From assembly GCF_006974145.1 (NCBI RefSeq), contig NZ_CP039456.1:2448001-2512000 (forward strand): a DNA stretch of 64,000 nt. Reading direction: 5' to 3'. The stretch comes from Changchengzhania lutea (GTDB lineage Bacteria; Bacteroidota; Bacteroidia; Flavobacteriales; Flavobacteriaceae). Each line of letters begins with the position of its first letter. The stretch's first letter is position 1. Made by a program: the position numbers and the translations under genes. The notes under the pieces are model-generated. The model was not told the origin of the DNA. It did no database searches and worked only from the letters and a program-made list of their open reading frames with translations. This document shows positions 18,087 through 26,595 of this stretch, piece after piece.

Positions 18087-18422
18087 TTACATGTCCAACT
18101 TATTCACTTTATTCATCATTTGGACCCCGTGCACTAAAGTGGCACCACTTTTAATGGCGGCACCAACGTGTAGTGCTTCCATCATTTCCTCTTTGGTAAT
18201 CCCGCGTTGCAAACCGTCCTTGGTATAGGCATCAATGCAATAGGGGCACTGCTCGGTATGTGATACGGCCAGTGCAATGAGTGATTTTTCTCTAGCTGTA
18301 AGGGCGCCATCTTCAAAAACCTTTCCGTAGTATTCAAAAAATGCATCTCCCAACTCCTGATTCCATTCACTAATTTTACCAAACTTCTTTAAATCGGCAG
18401 GGTCGTAATATGTTTTTTGCAT
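18087..18422 (-). CDS. Arsenosugar biosynthesis-associated peroxidase-like protein (AhpD/CMD family)
   Basis: A 111-residue carboxymuconolactone decarboxylase/AhpD-type protein. The redox motif CPYC (Cys59, Cys62) is intact, preceded by LALAVSHTEQ. It closely resembles the small peroxidase-like family that marks arsenosugar loci. It is the first gene of the minus-strand operon; 140 bp with a structured repeat separate it from arsS. It may keep arsenic thiols reduced or detoxify peroxides. Confidence 0.88.
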   Translation of the reverse strand: MQKTYYDPADLKKFGKISEWNQELGDAFFEYYGKVFEDGALTAREKSLIALAVSHTEQCPYCIDAYTKDGLQRGITKEEMMEALHVGAAIKSGATLVHGVQMMNKVNKLDM

Positions 18423-18527
18423 GAAGTTTTATTTTTAGCTAATATAAAATGTATTTATGTAAAGTCGAAGAGAATATAATTACTTAACAAAAGAAGTCTA
18501 CTTTTGTGTATAATTTGAAACATTTTT

Positions 18528-19769
18528 ATGGATTACTTTAATATCATTACCATTCTTGTCTTATTGGCTGCTGCTTTCGGATATATTAATGTACGCTTTT
18601 TAAAACTGCCAAATACTATTGGTTTAATGTTTATTACTATAGTTTTTACTTTAGTGATATTTGTGATTAGCTATTTTGACTCGACCCTATTGGATGCCGA
18701 GCGCTATATTATCACTCAAATAGATTTTAAAGCGGTATTATTGGACATCATGCTAAGCTTTTTACTTTTTGCAGGGGCTTTGCATACCAATTTTCAGCAA
18801 TTAAAGGTACAGCGATGGCCCGTGTTGGTGTTTTCTACTTTTGGAGTATTAGTGTCTACTTTTTTAGTTGGGGTGAGTGTTTATTTTTTATTACAGCTTT
18901 TAGGCCTACAAGTCGATTTTATTTATTGCTTGTTGTTTGGGGCATTAATATCTCCCACTGATCCTATTGCTGTTTTGGGGATTTTAAAGAAAGCGGGTGT
19001 TCCAAAAAAACTGGAAGCTAAAATTGTTGGCGAATCCTTATTTAACGATGGTGTTGGTGTGGTGGTTTTTTTGACCATTTTTCAAATAGCGCTTTTGGGA
19101 ACGGGTGAAGTTGAGACTTTTGATGTGTTTAAATTATTTGGTCAAGAGGTGATAGGCGGTATTTTACTTGGAGGGATTTTGGGTTGGATAACCTATAGAT
19201 TAATGAAGTCTATTAATGATTATGATATTGAAGTTATTATAACGTTGGCAGCAGTTATGGGCGGCACCTTATTGGCGCACCATTGGCATTTGTCTGCGCC
19301 CTTGGCTATGGTTACCGCTGGTTTGATAGTCGGAAATGATACCGTTAGAAATGCATCTATGAGTGAGATTACAGAGACCTATGTTGATAAATTTTGGGAG
19401 CTTATAGATATTCTCCTCAATACCATATTATTTGTTTTGATAGGTATGGAGATGTTGGTACTCACCTTTAAAATGGATTATATTATTGCGGGGCTTATTG
19501 CCATTCCTATAATTTTAATTTGTCGATATCTGTCTTTATTATTACCAATAAATATCTTTAAAAAGAAATTGGATTTTGTACCCAAAACAAACTTAATCAT
19601 GACTTGGGGAGGTTTACGAGGCGGAATTTCCATTGCTTTGGCTTTGGGTTTGACCGACGCCATGCAGCGTGATTTGTTTTTGGTCATTACCTATGTGGTG
19701 GTGGTGTTTTCCATATTGGTACAAGGACTTACTGTCGAGGGCTTGGTAAAACGGTTTAAAGAGGACTAG
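18528..19769 (+). CDS. Cation:proton antiporter (CPA1/NhaP-type)
   Basis: A 413-residue membrane protein with about 12 hydrophobic helices. The family core is clear: GALISPTDPIAVLGILKKAG (about 141-160) followed by GESLFNDGVGVVVF (about 168-181), holding the conserved Asp residues of NhaP/NHE-type Na+/H+ exchangers. A later WGGLRGGIS (about 362-370) is also typical. No C-terminal regulatory domain is present. It is divergent from the arsenosugar operon. The sequence TATAATTTG ends 10 bp before the ATG and may be a promoter element. Confidence 0.9.
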   Translation: MDYFNIITILVLLAAAFGYINVRFLKLPNTIGLMFITIVFTLVIFVISYFDSTLLDAERYIITQIDFKAVLLDIMLSFLLFAGALHTNFQQLKVQRWPVLVFSTFGVLVSTFLVGVSVYFLLQLLGLQVDFIYCLLFGALISPTDPIAVLGILKKAGVPKKLEAKIVGESLFNDGVGVVVFLTIFQIALLGTGEVETFDVFKLFGQEVIGGILLGGILGWITYRLMKSINDYDIEVIITLAAVMGGTLLAHHWHLSAPLAMVTAGLIVGNDTVRNASMSEITETYVDKFWELIDILLNTILFVLIGMEMLVLTFKMDYIIAGLIAIPIILICRYLSLLLPINIFKKKLDFVPKTNLIMTWGGLRGGISIALALGLTDAMQRDLFLVITYVVVVFSILVQGLTVEGLVKRFKED

Positions 19770-20018
19770 TGGTCTTGCAAAATACTTTAAGTTTATATTA
19801 CTCATTATTAAAAAGTTTTGAAAGTTAGCTATTGTTGGGATCTTTAACTGTAATGTCTTTTTGATGATCGTTTTAAGACTTCAGTAACTAAGAGTGATGT
19901 AGTGCTAGCGTTTTTTGTTTTTATTGGACACCTGTTTCCATTCCATAATCTATGTATGGAAGTATGTGTACTCGACTGCAATGTTCCGATTATGTTTTAT
20001 TTTGACTTACACATAAAC

Positions 20019-20062
20019 AAAAAACTCACAACTTTCTAATAATTAGATTGTTATGAGTTTTT
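20019..20062 (-). terminator. Intrinsic terminator of tRNA-Phe
   Basis: On the minus strand, AAAAACTCATAAC pairs with GTTGTGAGTTTTT across a loop that holds a second small palindrome, giving a 13-bp stem with one mismatch and a T-rich 3' side. It begins five bases after the tRNA 3' end. Confidence 0.75.
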
Positions 20063-20066
20063 AAAG

Positions 20067-20139
20067 TGGTACCTCCAGGAATCGAACCAGGGACACATGG
20101 ATTTTCAGTCCATTGCTCTACCAACTGAGCTAAGGTACC
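20067..20139 (-). tRNA. tRNA-Phe (anticodon GAA)
   Basis: 73 nt on the minus strand. Acceptor stem GGTACCT pairs with AGGTACC, discriminator A; D arm GCTC AGTTGGTA GAGC; anticodon loop CTGAAAA with GAA at the centre, stem ATGGA/TCCAT; T arm CCTGG TTCGATT CCTGG. The CCA end is not encoded. Confidence 0.97.
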
Positions 20140-20323
20140 TCGCCAAAGCGGATGCAAATATATATTCAATTTTATTATTTGCCAAAGGAAAATGCTAAAA
20201 AAAAGCATGAATGAAGCCTTTGTGTTTCAATAATACAGATATAACTAAATATCAAGCATTTATTATAAAGAGTTTAACAAAATTATAATTATTCCTTTTT
20301 AAATTTACACTTTTAAGAAAAAT

Positions 20324-21052
20324 ATGAATTTAATAATTGATGTTGGAAATACCTTTGTAAAACTGGCCGTTTTTAAGGAATCCGACTTAGTGTATAAGGA
20401 CACTGTTCTAATAGACGATATTCGTGATAGGGTAGATGCTCTCAATACCAAGTTTCCCGCTATTACTAACGCTATTATTTCATCGGTAGGTAGATTGGGA
20501 GACACTGATTATGATTTTATTGCATTCCATTTTAAAGTACTTGTACTAAATAGCAACACAAAATTGCCATTTAAAAATGGCTACTCAACCCCAACAACCT
20601 TAGGAAACGATAGATTGGCATTGGTTGCTGCAGCAGTGCATCAATATCCAAATAAACATGTGCTCGTCATTGATGCTGGTACATGCATTACTTACGATTT
20701 TATTACAATAAATGCCGATTATCTGGGTGGCGCCATAAGTCCGGGGATAAAAATGCGCTATGAATCGTTACATAATTTAACGGCGAACTTACCGTTATTA
20801 GAAGCAGCTGTACCGCATGATATTATCGGGAATTCAACAAATCAATCCATACATTCCGGTGTCGTGTATGGTGTTTTAAAGGAAATTGAGGGCGTTAAAG
20901 AAGCATATCATCAAAAATATTCAGATTTAACAGTTATTTTAACAGGAGGGGATGCTAATTTCTTGTCTAAACAATTAAAAAGTAGCATATTTGCCAACTC
21001 TAATTTTCTTTTAGAAGGTCTAAACTTTATTTTACAATTTAATTCAAACTAA
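20324..21052 (+). CDS. coaX: Type III pantothenate kinase
   Basis: A 242-residue ASKHA-fold kinase for the first step of coenzyme A synthesis. The phosphate-binding motif DVGNTFVKLAV is at residues 5-15, with VIDAGTCITYDFI (about 114-126) and YLGGAISPG (about 132-140). The length is typical. The last base of its stop codon is the first base of the next ATG, so it leads an operon with the outer-membrane protein, TPR protein and lptC genes. Confidence 0.95.
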   Translation: MNLIIDVGNTFVKLAVFKESDLVYKDTVLIDDIRDRVDALNTKFPAITNAIISSVGRLGDTDYDFIAFHFKVLVLNSNTKLPFKNGYSTPTTLGNDRLALVAAAVHQYPNKHVLVIDAGTCITYDFITINADYLGGAISPGIKMRYESLHNLTANLPLLEAAVPHDIIGNSTNQSIHSGVVYGVLKEIEGVKEAYHQKYSDLTVILTGGDANFLSKQLKSSIFANSNFLLEGLNFILQFNSN

Positions 21053-22377
21053 TGATAAAAAAACTTGTATTAGTTTTTATAGTGCTTTTCACAATCCAGT
21101 CTTACGCACAGGAAAGTACAGCCTCTCCGTATTCCTTTTACGGGATAGGAAGTCTAAAATTTAAAGGTACCGTGGAAAATAGAAGTATGGGAGGTTTAAG
21201 TATCTATACGGATAGTATTCATGTGAATTTACGTAACCCTGCCTCTTATGCTGGAAATAATTTAGCCGCTTTTAATGGTGAAACCAGACCAGTGAAGTTC
21301 GCAGTTGGTGGTTCGTATTCTAGTATAACGTTAAAAAGCACTACTGGTAGTGATGATGCATCATCTACCACGTTTGATTATTTAGCATTATCTGTTCCTG
21401 TTGGAAAATTTGGTTTTGGGTTCGGTTTATTACCTTACACGTCCGTAGGTTATAAACTGGAATCTCTTAATGAGGATGATGCCATTGAAAACAGATTTAG
21501 GGGCGAAGGTGGTGTTAATAAAGCTTTTTTCGGATTGGGATATCAAATTTCTGAAAAGTTTAGCGTTGGTATAGACGTTAATTATAACTTTGGTAATATT
21601 CAAAATAGCACTATCGAATATAATTTTGATAATGATGGAAACCCACTTCAATTCCAATCTCGTGAAAATAATAGATCCGACTTAAGTGGTTTAAATATTA
21701 ACTTAGGCCTTTCCTATAAAACCATGTTAAATGAAAATTTAGAATTGGTTTCAGGTTTGACGTATACACCTGAGAGTAATTTAAGTTCTGAAAATGAACG
21801 TTCTTTTTCAACTATCACAATCAGTTCTTCCACAGGGCAAGAATTTGTAAGTAATACTGTTGAAGTTGATCTTGATGCATTGGATTTAAAAGAGACGGAT
21901 TTAATTTTACCGTCTAAATTTTCTATAGGAGCAGGAATTGGTAAACCTAGAAAGTGGTTTGTTGGTGTCGAATATGCTTCTCAAAGAACTAGTAATTTCT
22001 CAAATCCTCTATATGTCTTTAGTGATGAAGATGGAAATCCAATAAATAAATACGAAAATGCATCCTCATTCTCACTAGGTGGTTTTTACATCCCGCAGTA
22101 CGATGCATTTAGGGGTTATTTAAAACGGGTTGTATATAGAGCCGGTTTACACTACGAAAAAACAGGTTTAAATATAAAAAATGAGTCGATAAACGAGTTT
22201 GGCATATCTTTTGGATTAGGATTACCAGTTGGAACCTTTTTCTCTAATGCTAATTTAGGTTTTGAAATAGGAAAACGCGGAACGACAAACAGCAATTTGA
22301 TAGAAGAGAATTTTATTAATTTCCAATTAAGTTTATCTTTGAACGATAAATGGTTCCAAAAAAGGAAATATGACTAA
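21052..22377 (+). CDS. Predicted outer-membrane porin-like protein
   Basis: A 441-residue secreted protein with a signal peptide (about 1-19, ending SYAQ). The mature protein is rich in beta strands with alternating hydrophobic residues. The start (ASPYSFYGIGSLKFKG) and middle (FGLGYQISEKFSVGIDVNYNFG) resemble FadL/OmpP1-like barrels of Bacteroidota. A function cannot be read from sequence. It is translationally linked to coaX upstream and followed by a TPR protein and lptC, so a link with envelope assembly is plausible. Confidence 0.75.
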   Translation: MIKKLVLVFIVLFTIQSYAQESTASPYSFYGIGSLKFKGTVENRSMGGLSIYTDSIHVNLRNPASYAGNNLAAFNGETRPVKFAVGGSYSSITLKSTTGSDDASSTTFDYLALSVPVGKFGFGFGLLPYTSVGYKLESLNEDDAIENRFRGEGGVNKAFFGLGYQISEKFSVGIDVNYNFGNIQNSTIEYNFDNDGNPLQFQSRENNRSDLSGLNINLGLSYKTMLNENLELVSGLTYTPESNLSSENERSFSTITISSSTGQEFVSNTVEVDLDALDLKETDLILPSKFSIGAGIGKPRKWFVGVEYASQRTSNFSNPLYVFSDEDGNPINKYENASSFSLGGFYIPQYDAFRGYLKRVVYRAGLHYEKTGLNIKNESINEFGISFGLGLPVGTFFSNANLGFEIGKRGTTNSNLIEENFINFQLSLSLNDKWFQKRKYD

Positions 22378-22396
22378 CAGCATAACATTTAAAATT

Positions 22397-23779
22397 ATGA
22401 AAACGAAAATTACATTAGTACTAGCATTATTATTTATAGGCATAGGTGCAGCTTTTGCACAACAGAATGAAGAATGCATGACCAAGCTATCTATTTTTCA
22501 TGAATACGTTAAGGCAAAAAACTACGACGCAGCTTATCAACCTTGGATGGATGTAAGAGAAGCGTGTCCTAAATTTAATACCGCTATCTATGTAGATGGT
22601 GAGAAAATTTTAGATGATAAAATTGAGAAGGCAACTGGCGCTGAAAAAGTTAATTATATAAACGACTTATTAAAACTTTGGAAGGAAAGAGAGGCTAATT
22701 TTGCGAGTAAAACAGATAAGGGCGAATATGCCGCCAAAGCATGTCAGTTAATGTACGATCATAGAGAGGCTTTAAATAAAACAGATGAAGAGTTATATGA
22801 ATGTTTTGATGCCGCTTACAAATTGGACAAGGCGACTTTTACAAACCCTAAGAGTTTATATACCTATTTCTCTTTAATGGTAGATTTATATGATGCCGGT
22901 AAAAAACCTGCAAAAGATTTATTTAATAAATATGATGACGTTTTTGAAAAAGTTGAAGACGAGGTGAGAAACTACTCTGAAAACTTAAATAAGCTTATTG
23001 AAAAAGAAGAAGCTGGAACGGAGTTAACAAAAAAGGATGGCAAATATAAAAACTACTACGAAAGTTATTTAAAAGCTTACGATCAGATTTCTGGAAGTAT
23101 CGACAGCAAATTAGGTGAACGCGCAAACTGTGAAAACTTAATTCCGCTTTACACTAAAGATTTTGAAGCGAATAAAACTAATGCCCTTTGGTTACAAAGA
23201 GCAGCTGGCAAAATGTCTGAAAAGGAATGTACAGATGATCCATTATTCTTTAAATTAGTAAATGCATATCACGAAATCAGTCCGTCGGCGAATTCAGCTT
23301 ACTATTTAGGGATACTTAAAGACAAGGAAGGTAAATCTAACGAAGCCATTAAGTTTTATGAGCAAGCTATTAGTTTACAAACTGATAAGTTTAAAAAATC
23401 CAAACTCTACAATAGAGTTGGTTTAAAGCTGAAAGCAAAAGGCAACTATGGAAAAGCTAGAAGTTATTTTAGACAAGCTTTAGCCTTGAACCCTTCAAAT
23501 GGTCGTCCATATTTATCAATTGCAGGCATGTATGCTTCAAGTGCAAACAGCTGTGGAGACACAAACTTTAATAAACGTGCGGTATTTTGGTTAGCTGCAG
23601 ATGAGGCAAGAAAGGCTGCTCGTGTAGATCCAACATTAAGTGGGGCAGCATCACAAACGGTAGCGAACTACATGGCGAAAGCCCCAAGTAAAGCGGATAT
23701 TTTTAGTGCAGGTAATTCTGGACAAAGTATAAGTATTGGTTGCTGGATAGGAGCTTCGGTTACGGTTCCAAAAATCTAA
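22397..23779 (+). CDS. Secreted tetratricopeptide-repeat protein
   Basis: A 460-residue protein with a signal peptide (about 1-21, ending AAFAQ) and TPR-like helix pairs. The clearest repeats are near residues 310-380 (SAYYLGILKDKEGKSNEAIK, then KSKLYNRVGLKLKAKGNYG). The frame opens at 22370, but MKTKITLVLALLF at 22397 is a proper signal sequence and is preferred. Four or more cysteines in the mature part may form disulfides. It is a periplasmic protein of unknown role next to lptC, with no gap to it. Confidence 0.8.
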   Translation: MKTKITLVLALLFIGIGAAFAQQNEECMTKLSIFHEYVKAKNYDAAYQPWMDVREACPKFNTAIYVDGEKILDDKIEKATGAEKVNYINDLLKLWKEREANFASKTDKGEYAAKACQLMYDHREALNKTDEELYECFDAAYKLDKATFTNPKSLYTYFSLMVDLYDAGKKPAKDLFNKYDDVFEKVEDEVRNYSENLNKLIEKEEAGTELTKKDGKYKNYYESYLKAYDQISGSIDSKLGERANCENLIPLYTKDFEANKTNALWLQRAAGKMSEKECTDDPLFFKLVNAYHEISPSANSAYYLGILKDKEGKSNEAIKFYEQAISLQTDKFKKSKLYNRVGLKLKAKGNYGKARSYFRQALALNPSNGRPYLSIAGMYASSANSCGDTNFNKRAVFWLAADEARKAARVDPTLSGAASQTVANYMAKAPSKADIFSAGNSGQSISIGCWIGASVTVPKI

Positions 23780-24334
23780 ATGAAACATAAGATTACATAT
23801 TATATACTAAACATAGTCACAGTAATTACTGTGACTATGTTTTTTTCATGTAAAGACAATTTTAGAGATGTTCAAAAACTAGGTATTTCAGAAAACGAAC
23901 CTATTGGCGTTGCGGAAAATATAAATTTAAAATATACAGATTCCGGTAGGGTAAAGGCCGTTTTATTAAGTACTAAAATGCTCGATTATTCTAATAGGGA
24001 TTTTCCTTTTAATGAATTTGTAAATGGCGTAACACTGGATTTGTTTGATGAAAACAATGAGAAAAGTGTTATTGTGGCAGATTATGCCATCGTGTACAAT
24101 AAAACGAATTTGATCGATATGAAAGGGCATGTAAAAATTTCAACTAAAGACAATGACACCCTATTTGCCGAACAACTCTATTACGATCGAAATAAAGAGT
24201 GGTTATTTACCAACAAACCTGTAAGTTTTAAAAGAGGGCTTGACTTAATATACGGAAATGGATTCGATTCCAATTCCAATTTCACCAATGCAGAGGTTTT
24301 AGAAGTCAATGGTACAATTACTGTTGATGAATAA
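23780..24334 (+). CDS. lptC: LPS export protein LptC
   Basis: A 184-residue periplasmic protein with an N-terminal hydrophobic anchor that ends in a possible lipobox (FFSC, Cys25). The rest fits the OstA-like beta-jellyroll of LptC: INLKYTDSGRVKAVLLSTKM, then AIVYNKTNLIDMKGHVKI and LFAEQLYYDRNKEWLFTNKP. LptC takes lipopolysaccharide from the inner-membrane LptBFG extractor and passes it to LptA. It starts right after the TPR gene stop. Confidence 0.88.
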   Translation: MKHKITYYILNIVTVITVTMFFSCKDNFRDVQKLGISENEPIGVAENINLKYTDSGRVKAVLLSTKMLDYSNRDFPFNEFVNGVTLDLFDENNEKSVIVADYAIVYNKTNLIDMKGHVKISTKDNDTLFAEQLYYDRNKEWLFTNKPVSFKRGLDLIYGNGFDSNSNFTNAEVLEVNGTITVDE

Positions 24335-24448
24335 AGCCAATTCTTAAAAAAGGAGAAGAAGCGGATGTTAAAGAAGCCAACCCATAATTTGTTATAGAAT
24401 CATTATTGTCCGATAAAAGAATTAAGACCGCTGCGCTGCTAGAACATA

Positions 24449-24468
24449 CCTGCCTGCCGGCAGGCAGG
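24449..24468. repeat. Perfect 20-bp GC-rich palindrome
   Basis: CCTGCCTGCC followed by its exact reverse complement GGCAGGCAGG, with no loop. It stands out in an AT-rich spacer. It may be a REP-type element or a protein binding site. Confidence 0.7.
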
Positions 24469-24903
24469 GAATCAAGACGTGGTTTTAACTAATTGATAAT
24501 CATCGTATAATACATTTATCATTTCAGAAAGGATATAATTTTTTATTTTTTTTTAATTAAAACCCGAAGCATTCCTACTACTTGGAGTTCCGACAGTGGT
24601 CGGAATCAGCGATTTTCAGAAATAATGAGCTAAGGGCAAAGTAAGAACAGTTCAATTTAGGATTGAATACGTAAACGTCTTTAAAAACTAAAATTGATCA
24701 TGTATTGGCGAATGGTGCGCAGCAATTTCCCTATAAATCGTTTTGATTTTTTGGTTCTTTAGCATCAAGGCAAAAGAACAAAGAAAATAATTATGTGAGG
24801 CAAAATACAAAATTTCGATTTTTGGCTCCAAGCCAAAATGAAACCAGTGAGAACACCCCTATGTCTTGCCTCGGGTATAGTCGGTTTCAAGAAATTTTTT
24901 AAT

Positions 24904-24911
24904 TATCTTTG
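24904..24911 (+). promoter_or_regulatory. Candidate -7 box TATCTTTG
   Basis: TATCTTTG matches the flavobacterial -7 consensus TAnnTTTG and ends 21 bp before the ATG at 24933. No TTG -33 element at the right distance was seen, so the call is tentative. Confidence 0.45.
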
Positions 24912-24932
24912 CGTCAAACTTAAGTTTCTTTT

Positions 24933-25127
24933 ATGAAATACTCTAACATTTTTGTTTACGCCTATTTAGCATTTGCTATTTTATTTCTATATGACGGTAT
25001 TGCAAAATATTTAAATGAAGGCACCATAGCATACCCTTCTTTTTTATTGGCAGCTTTAGCTGTTTTTATGTTCTTCTTTAGACGAAAGTTTAGAAATAAA
25101 TATAAAAATAAAGACAACTCAAATTAA
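24933..25127 (+). CDS. Small two-helix membrane protein, unknown function
   Basis: A 64-residue protein with two hydrophobic helices (about 5-22 and 36-52) and a very basic tail (FRRKFRNKYKNK). Its stop is directly followed by the ATG of the CNNM/CBS protein gene, so they are co-transcribed. I do not recognise a family. A -7-like box lies 21 bp upstream of the start. Confidence 0.7.
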   Translation: MKYSNIFVYAYLAFAILFLYDGIAKYLNEGTIAYPSFLLAALAVFMFFFRRKFRNKYKNKDNSN

Positions 25128-26417
25128 ATGAGCATTTATGTTATTATAATAATTACTTCATTACTACTTTCTGCTTTTTTTTCAGGCATGGAGATCGCTT
25201 ATGTGTCGTCCAATAAAATACACATTGAAATTGAAAAAAAGCAAGACGGCATACTGGCTAAAGTATTAAGTAAACTCACTGCAAGACCATCAAAATTCAT
25301 TACCACGATGCTTATTGGAAACAATATTGCCTTGGTGCTCTATGGGTTTTTTATGGGTGATGTATTGGTTAATTGGTTTGCATCTATGTTGCCAACGTCA
25401 TCAACGCTATTGAATTATTTATTTAATGATTTAAGCTTATTGACCCAAACCGTAATTTCTACTCTCGTTATATTAATAACTGCGGAATTTTTGCCAAAAG
25501 TGTTTTTTCAGATATATTCAAACTCATTAATGAAATTGCTCGCTATTCCAGCGTATATTTTTTATGTGCTTTTTACATTTATCTCAGATTTTGTCATCTG
25601 GATTTCAGATTTTGTGTTGCGAACATTTTTTAAAACGGAAGGCGATCAAATTCAATTGGCATTTACCAAATTGGAATTAGGCAACTACATTAGTGAGCAA
25701 ATGGAGTCGGTTGAAGCGAATGAAGAAGTAGATACTGAAATACAGATTTTTCAAAATGCCTTGGAATTTTCCGAAGTTAAAGCGCGGGAGGTCATGGTGC
25801 CCAGAACCGAAATAATAGCTGTGGAAATTAAAGCCTCTATTAAATCGCTCAATGCGCTATTCACAGAATCGGGTTGCACTAAAATCTTGGTCTATAAAGA
25901 TACTATTGATGATATTTTAGGCTACGTACATTCTTTCGAATTATTTAAAAAGCCAAAAAACATAAAGGCGATGTTGTTGCCTGTAGAATTCGTGCCAGAA
26001 ACGGTACTTATAAAAGATGTGCTTAATGTGCTTATAAAAAAGCATAAGAGTATTGCGGTTGTCTTAGATGAATACGGTGGCACTTCGGGTATTATGACGG
26101 TGGAAGATATTGTTGAGGAATTATTTGGTGAAATTGAAGATGAACATGACACCGTTGTATTAATAGAGGAGCAATTTGATGATGATCATTTCAAATTTTC
26201 AGCGCGCATTGAAGTCGACTATTTAAACGAAGTATATAAATTAAATTTGCCTGAAAGTGAAAACTACGAAACACTTGGAGGTTTAATAGTAAACCATACA
26301 GAAGAGATTCCAGCTAAGAATGAAATTGTAAAAATGGATGCGTTTCAATTTACAATTTTAGAAGTGTCTAACACTAAAATAGACATGGTAGAACTCAAAT
26401 TACTACAAGAAGAGTAA
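25128..26417 (+). CDS. Hemolysin-family CNNM/CBS domain membrane protein (CorC/HlyC type)
   Basis: A 429-residue protein. Domains: CNNM transmembrane part (about 1-190, starting with SAFFSGMEIAYVSSN), two CBS repeats (about 210-330, with REVMVPRTEIIAV and DEYGGTSGIMTVEDIVEELFGEIEDE), and a C-terminal CorC_HlyC domain (about 345-425). Family members are linked to divalent metal export or magnesium balance; the old name hemolysin is not a proven activity. A related protein, GldE, supports gliding in flavobacteria, but this gene is not in a gld context. Confidence 0.9.
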   Translation: MSIYVIIIITSLLLSAFFSGMEIAYVSSNKIHIEIEKKQDGILAKVLSKLTARPSKFITTMLIGNNIALVLYGFFMGDVLVNWFASMLPTSSTLLNYLFNDLSLLTQTVISTLVILITAEFLPKVFFQIYSNSLMKLLAIPAYIFYVLFTFISDFVIWISDFVLRTFFKTEGDQIQLAFTKLELGNYISEQMESVEANEEVDTEIQIFQNALEFSEVKAREVMVPRTEIIAVEIKASIKSLNALFTESGCTKILVYKDTIDDILGYVHSFELFKKPKNIKAMLLPVEFVPETVLIKDVLNVLIKKHKSIAVVLDEYGGTSGIMTVEDIVEELFGEIEDEHDTVVLIEEQFDDDHFKFSARIEVDYLNEVYKLNLPESENYETLGGLIVNHTEEIPAKNEIVKMDAFQFTILEVSNTKIDMVELKLLQEE

Positions 26418-26595
26418 GGGTAATATTATTTAAGATAATTTATGCTGCGTTCTCCTTTTATTATTAAAAGGAAAATGGTATTTTCGCGCACGATATTTTG
26501 GTCAAATAGCAGCCTATAAAACGCTTATTTTTCTGATTAATATCTAATTAACCAGTAAAATTCCGCTGATGGGATTTTTAAAATTTAAATGACAC

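Larger units (their letters stand above)
24335..24932. other. 600-bp non-coding spacer with hairpins
   Basis: No gene is visible on either strand. The stretch holds a GC-rich 20-bp palindrome (24449-24468), a TTCCGAC/GTCGGAA hairpin at about 24587-24604, a GTTCTTT...AAAGAAC inverted repeat at about 24754-24781 and a TTTTTGGCT/AGCCAAAA hairpin near 24817-24838. A -7 promoter box for the next gene lies at its right end. It interrupts what is elsewhere a tight coaX-lptC-hemolysin gene order. Confidence 0.55.

Noticed and set aside
13997-18422. Arsenic resistance (ars) detoxification operon
   Set aside because: No arsR, arsB/acr3 or arsC is present. ArsS, the TIGR04282/TIGR04283 glycosyltransferases and the peroxidase-like protein point to arsenosugar synthesis.
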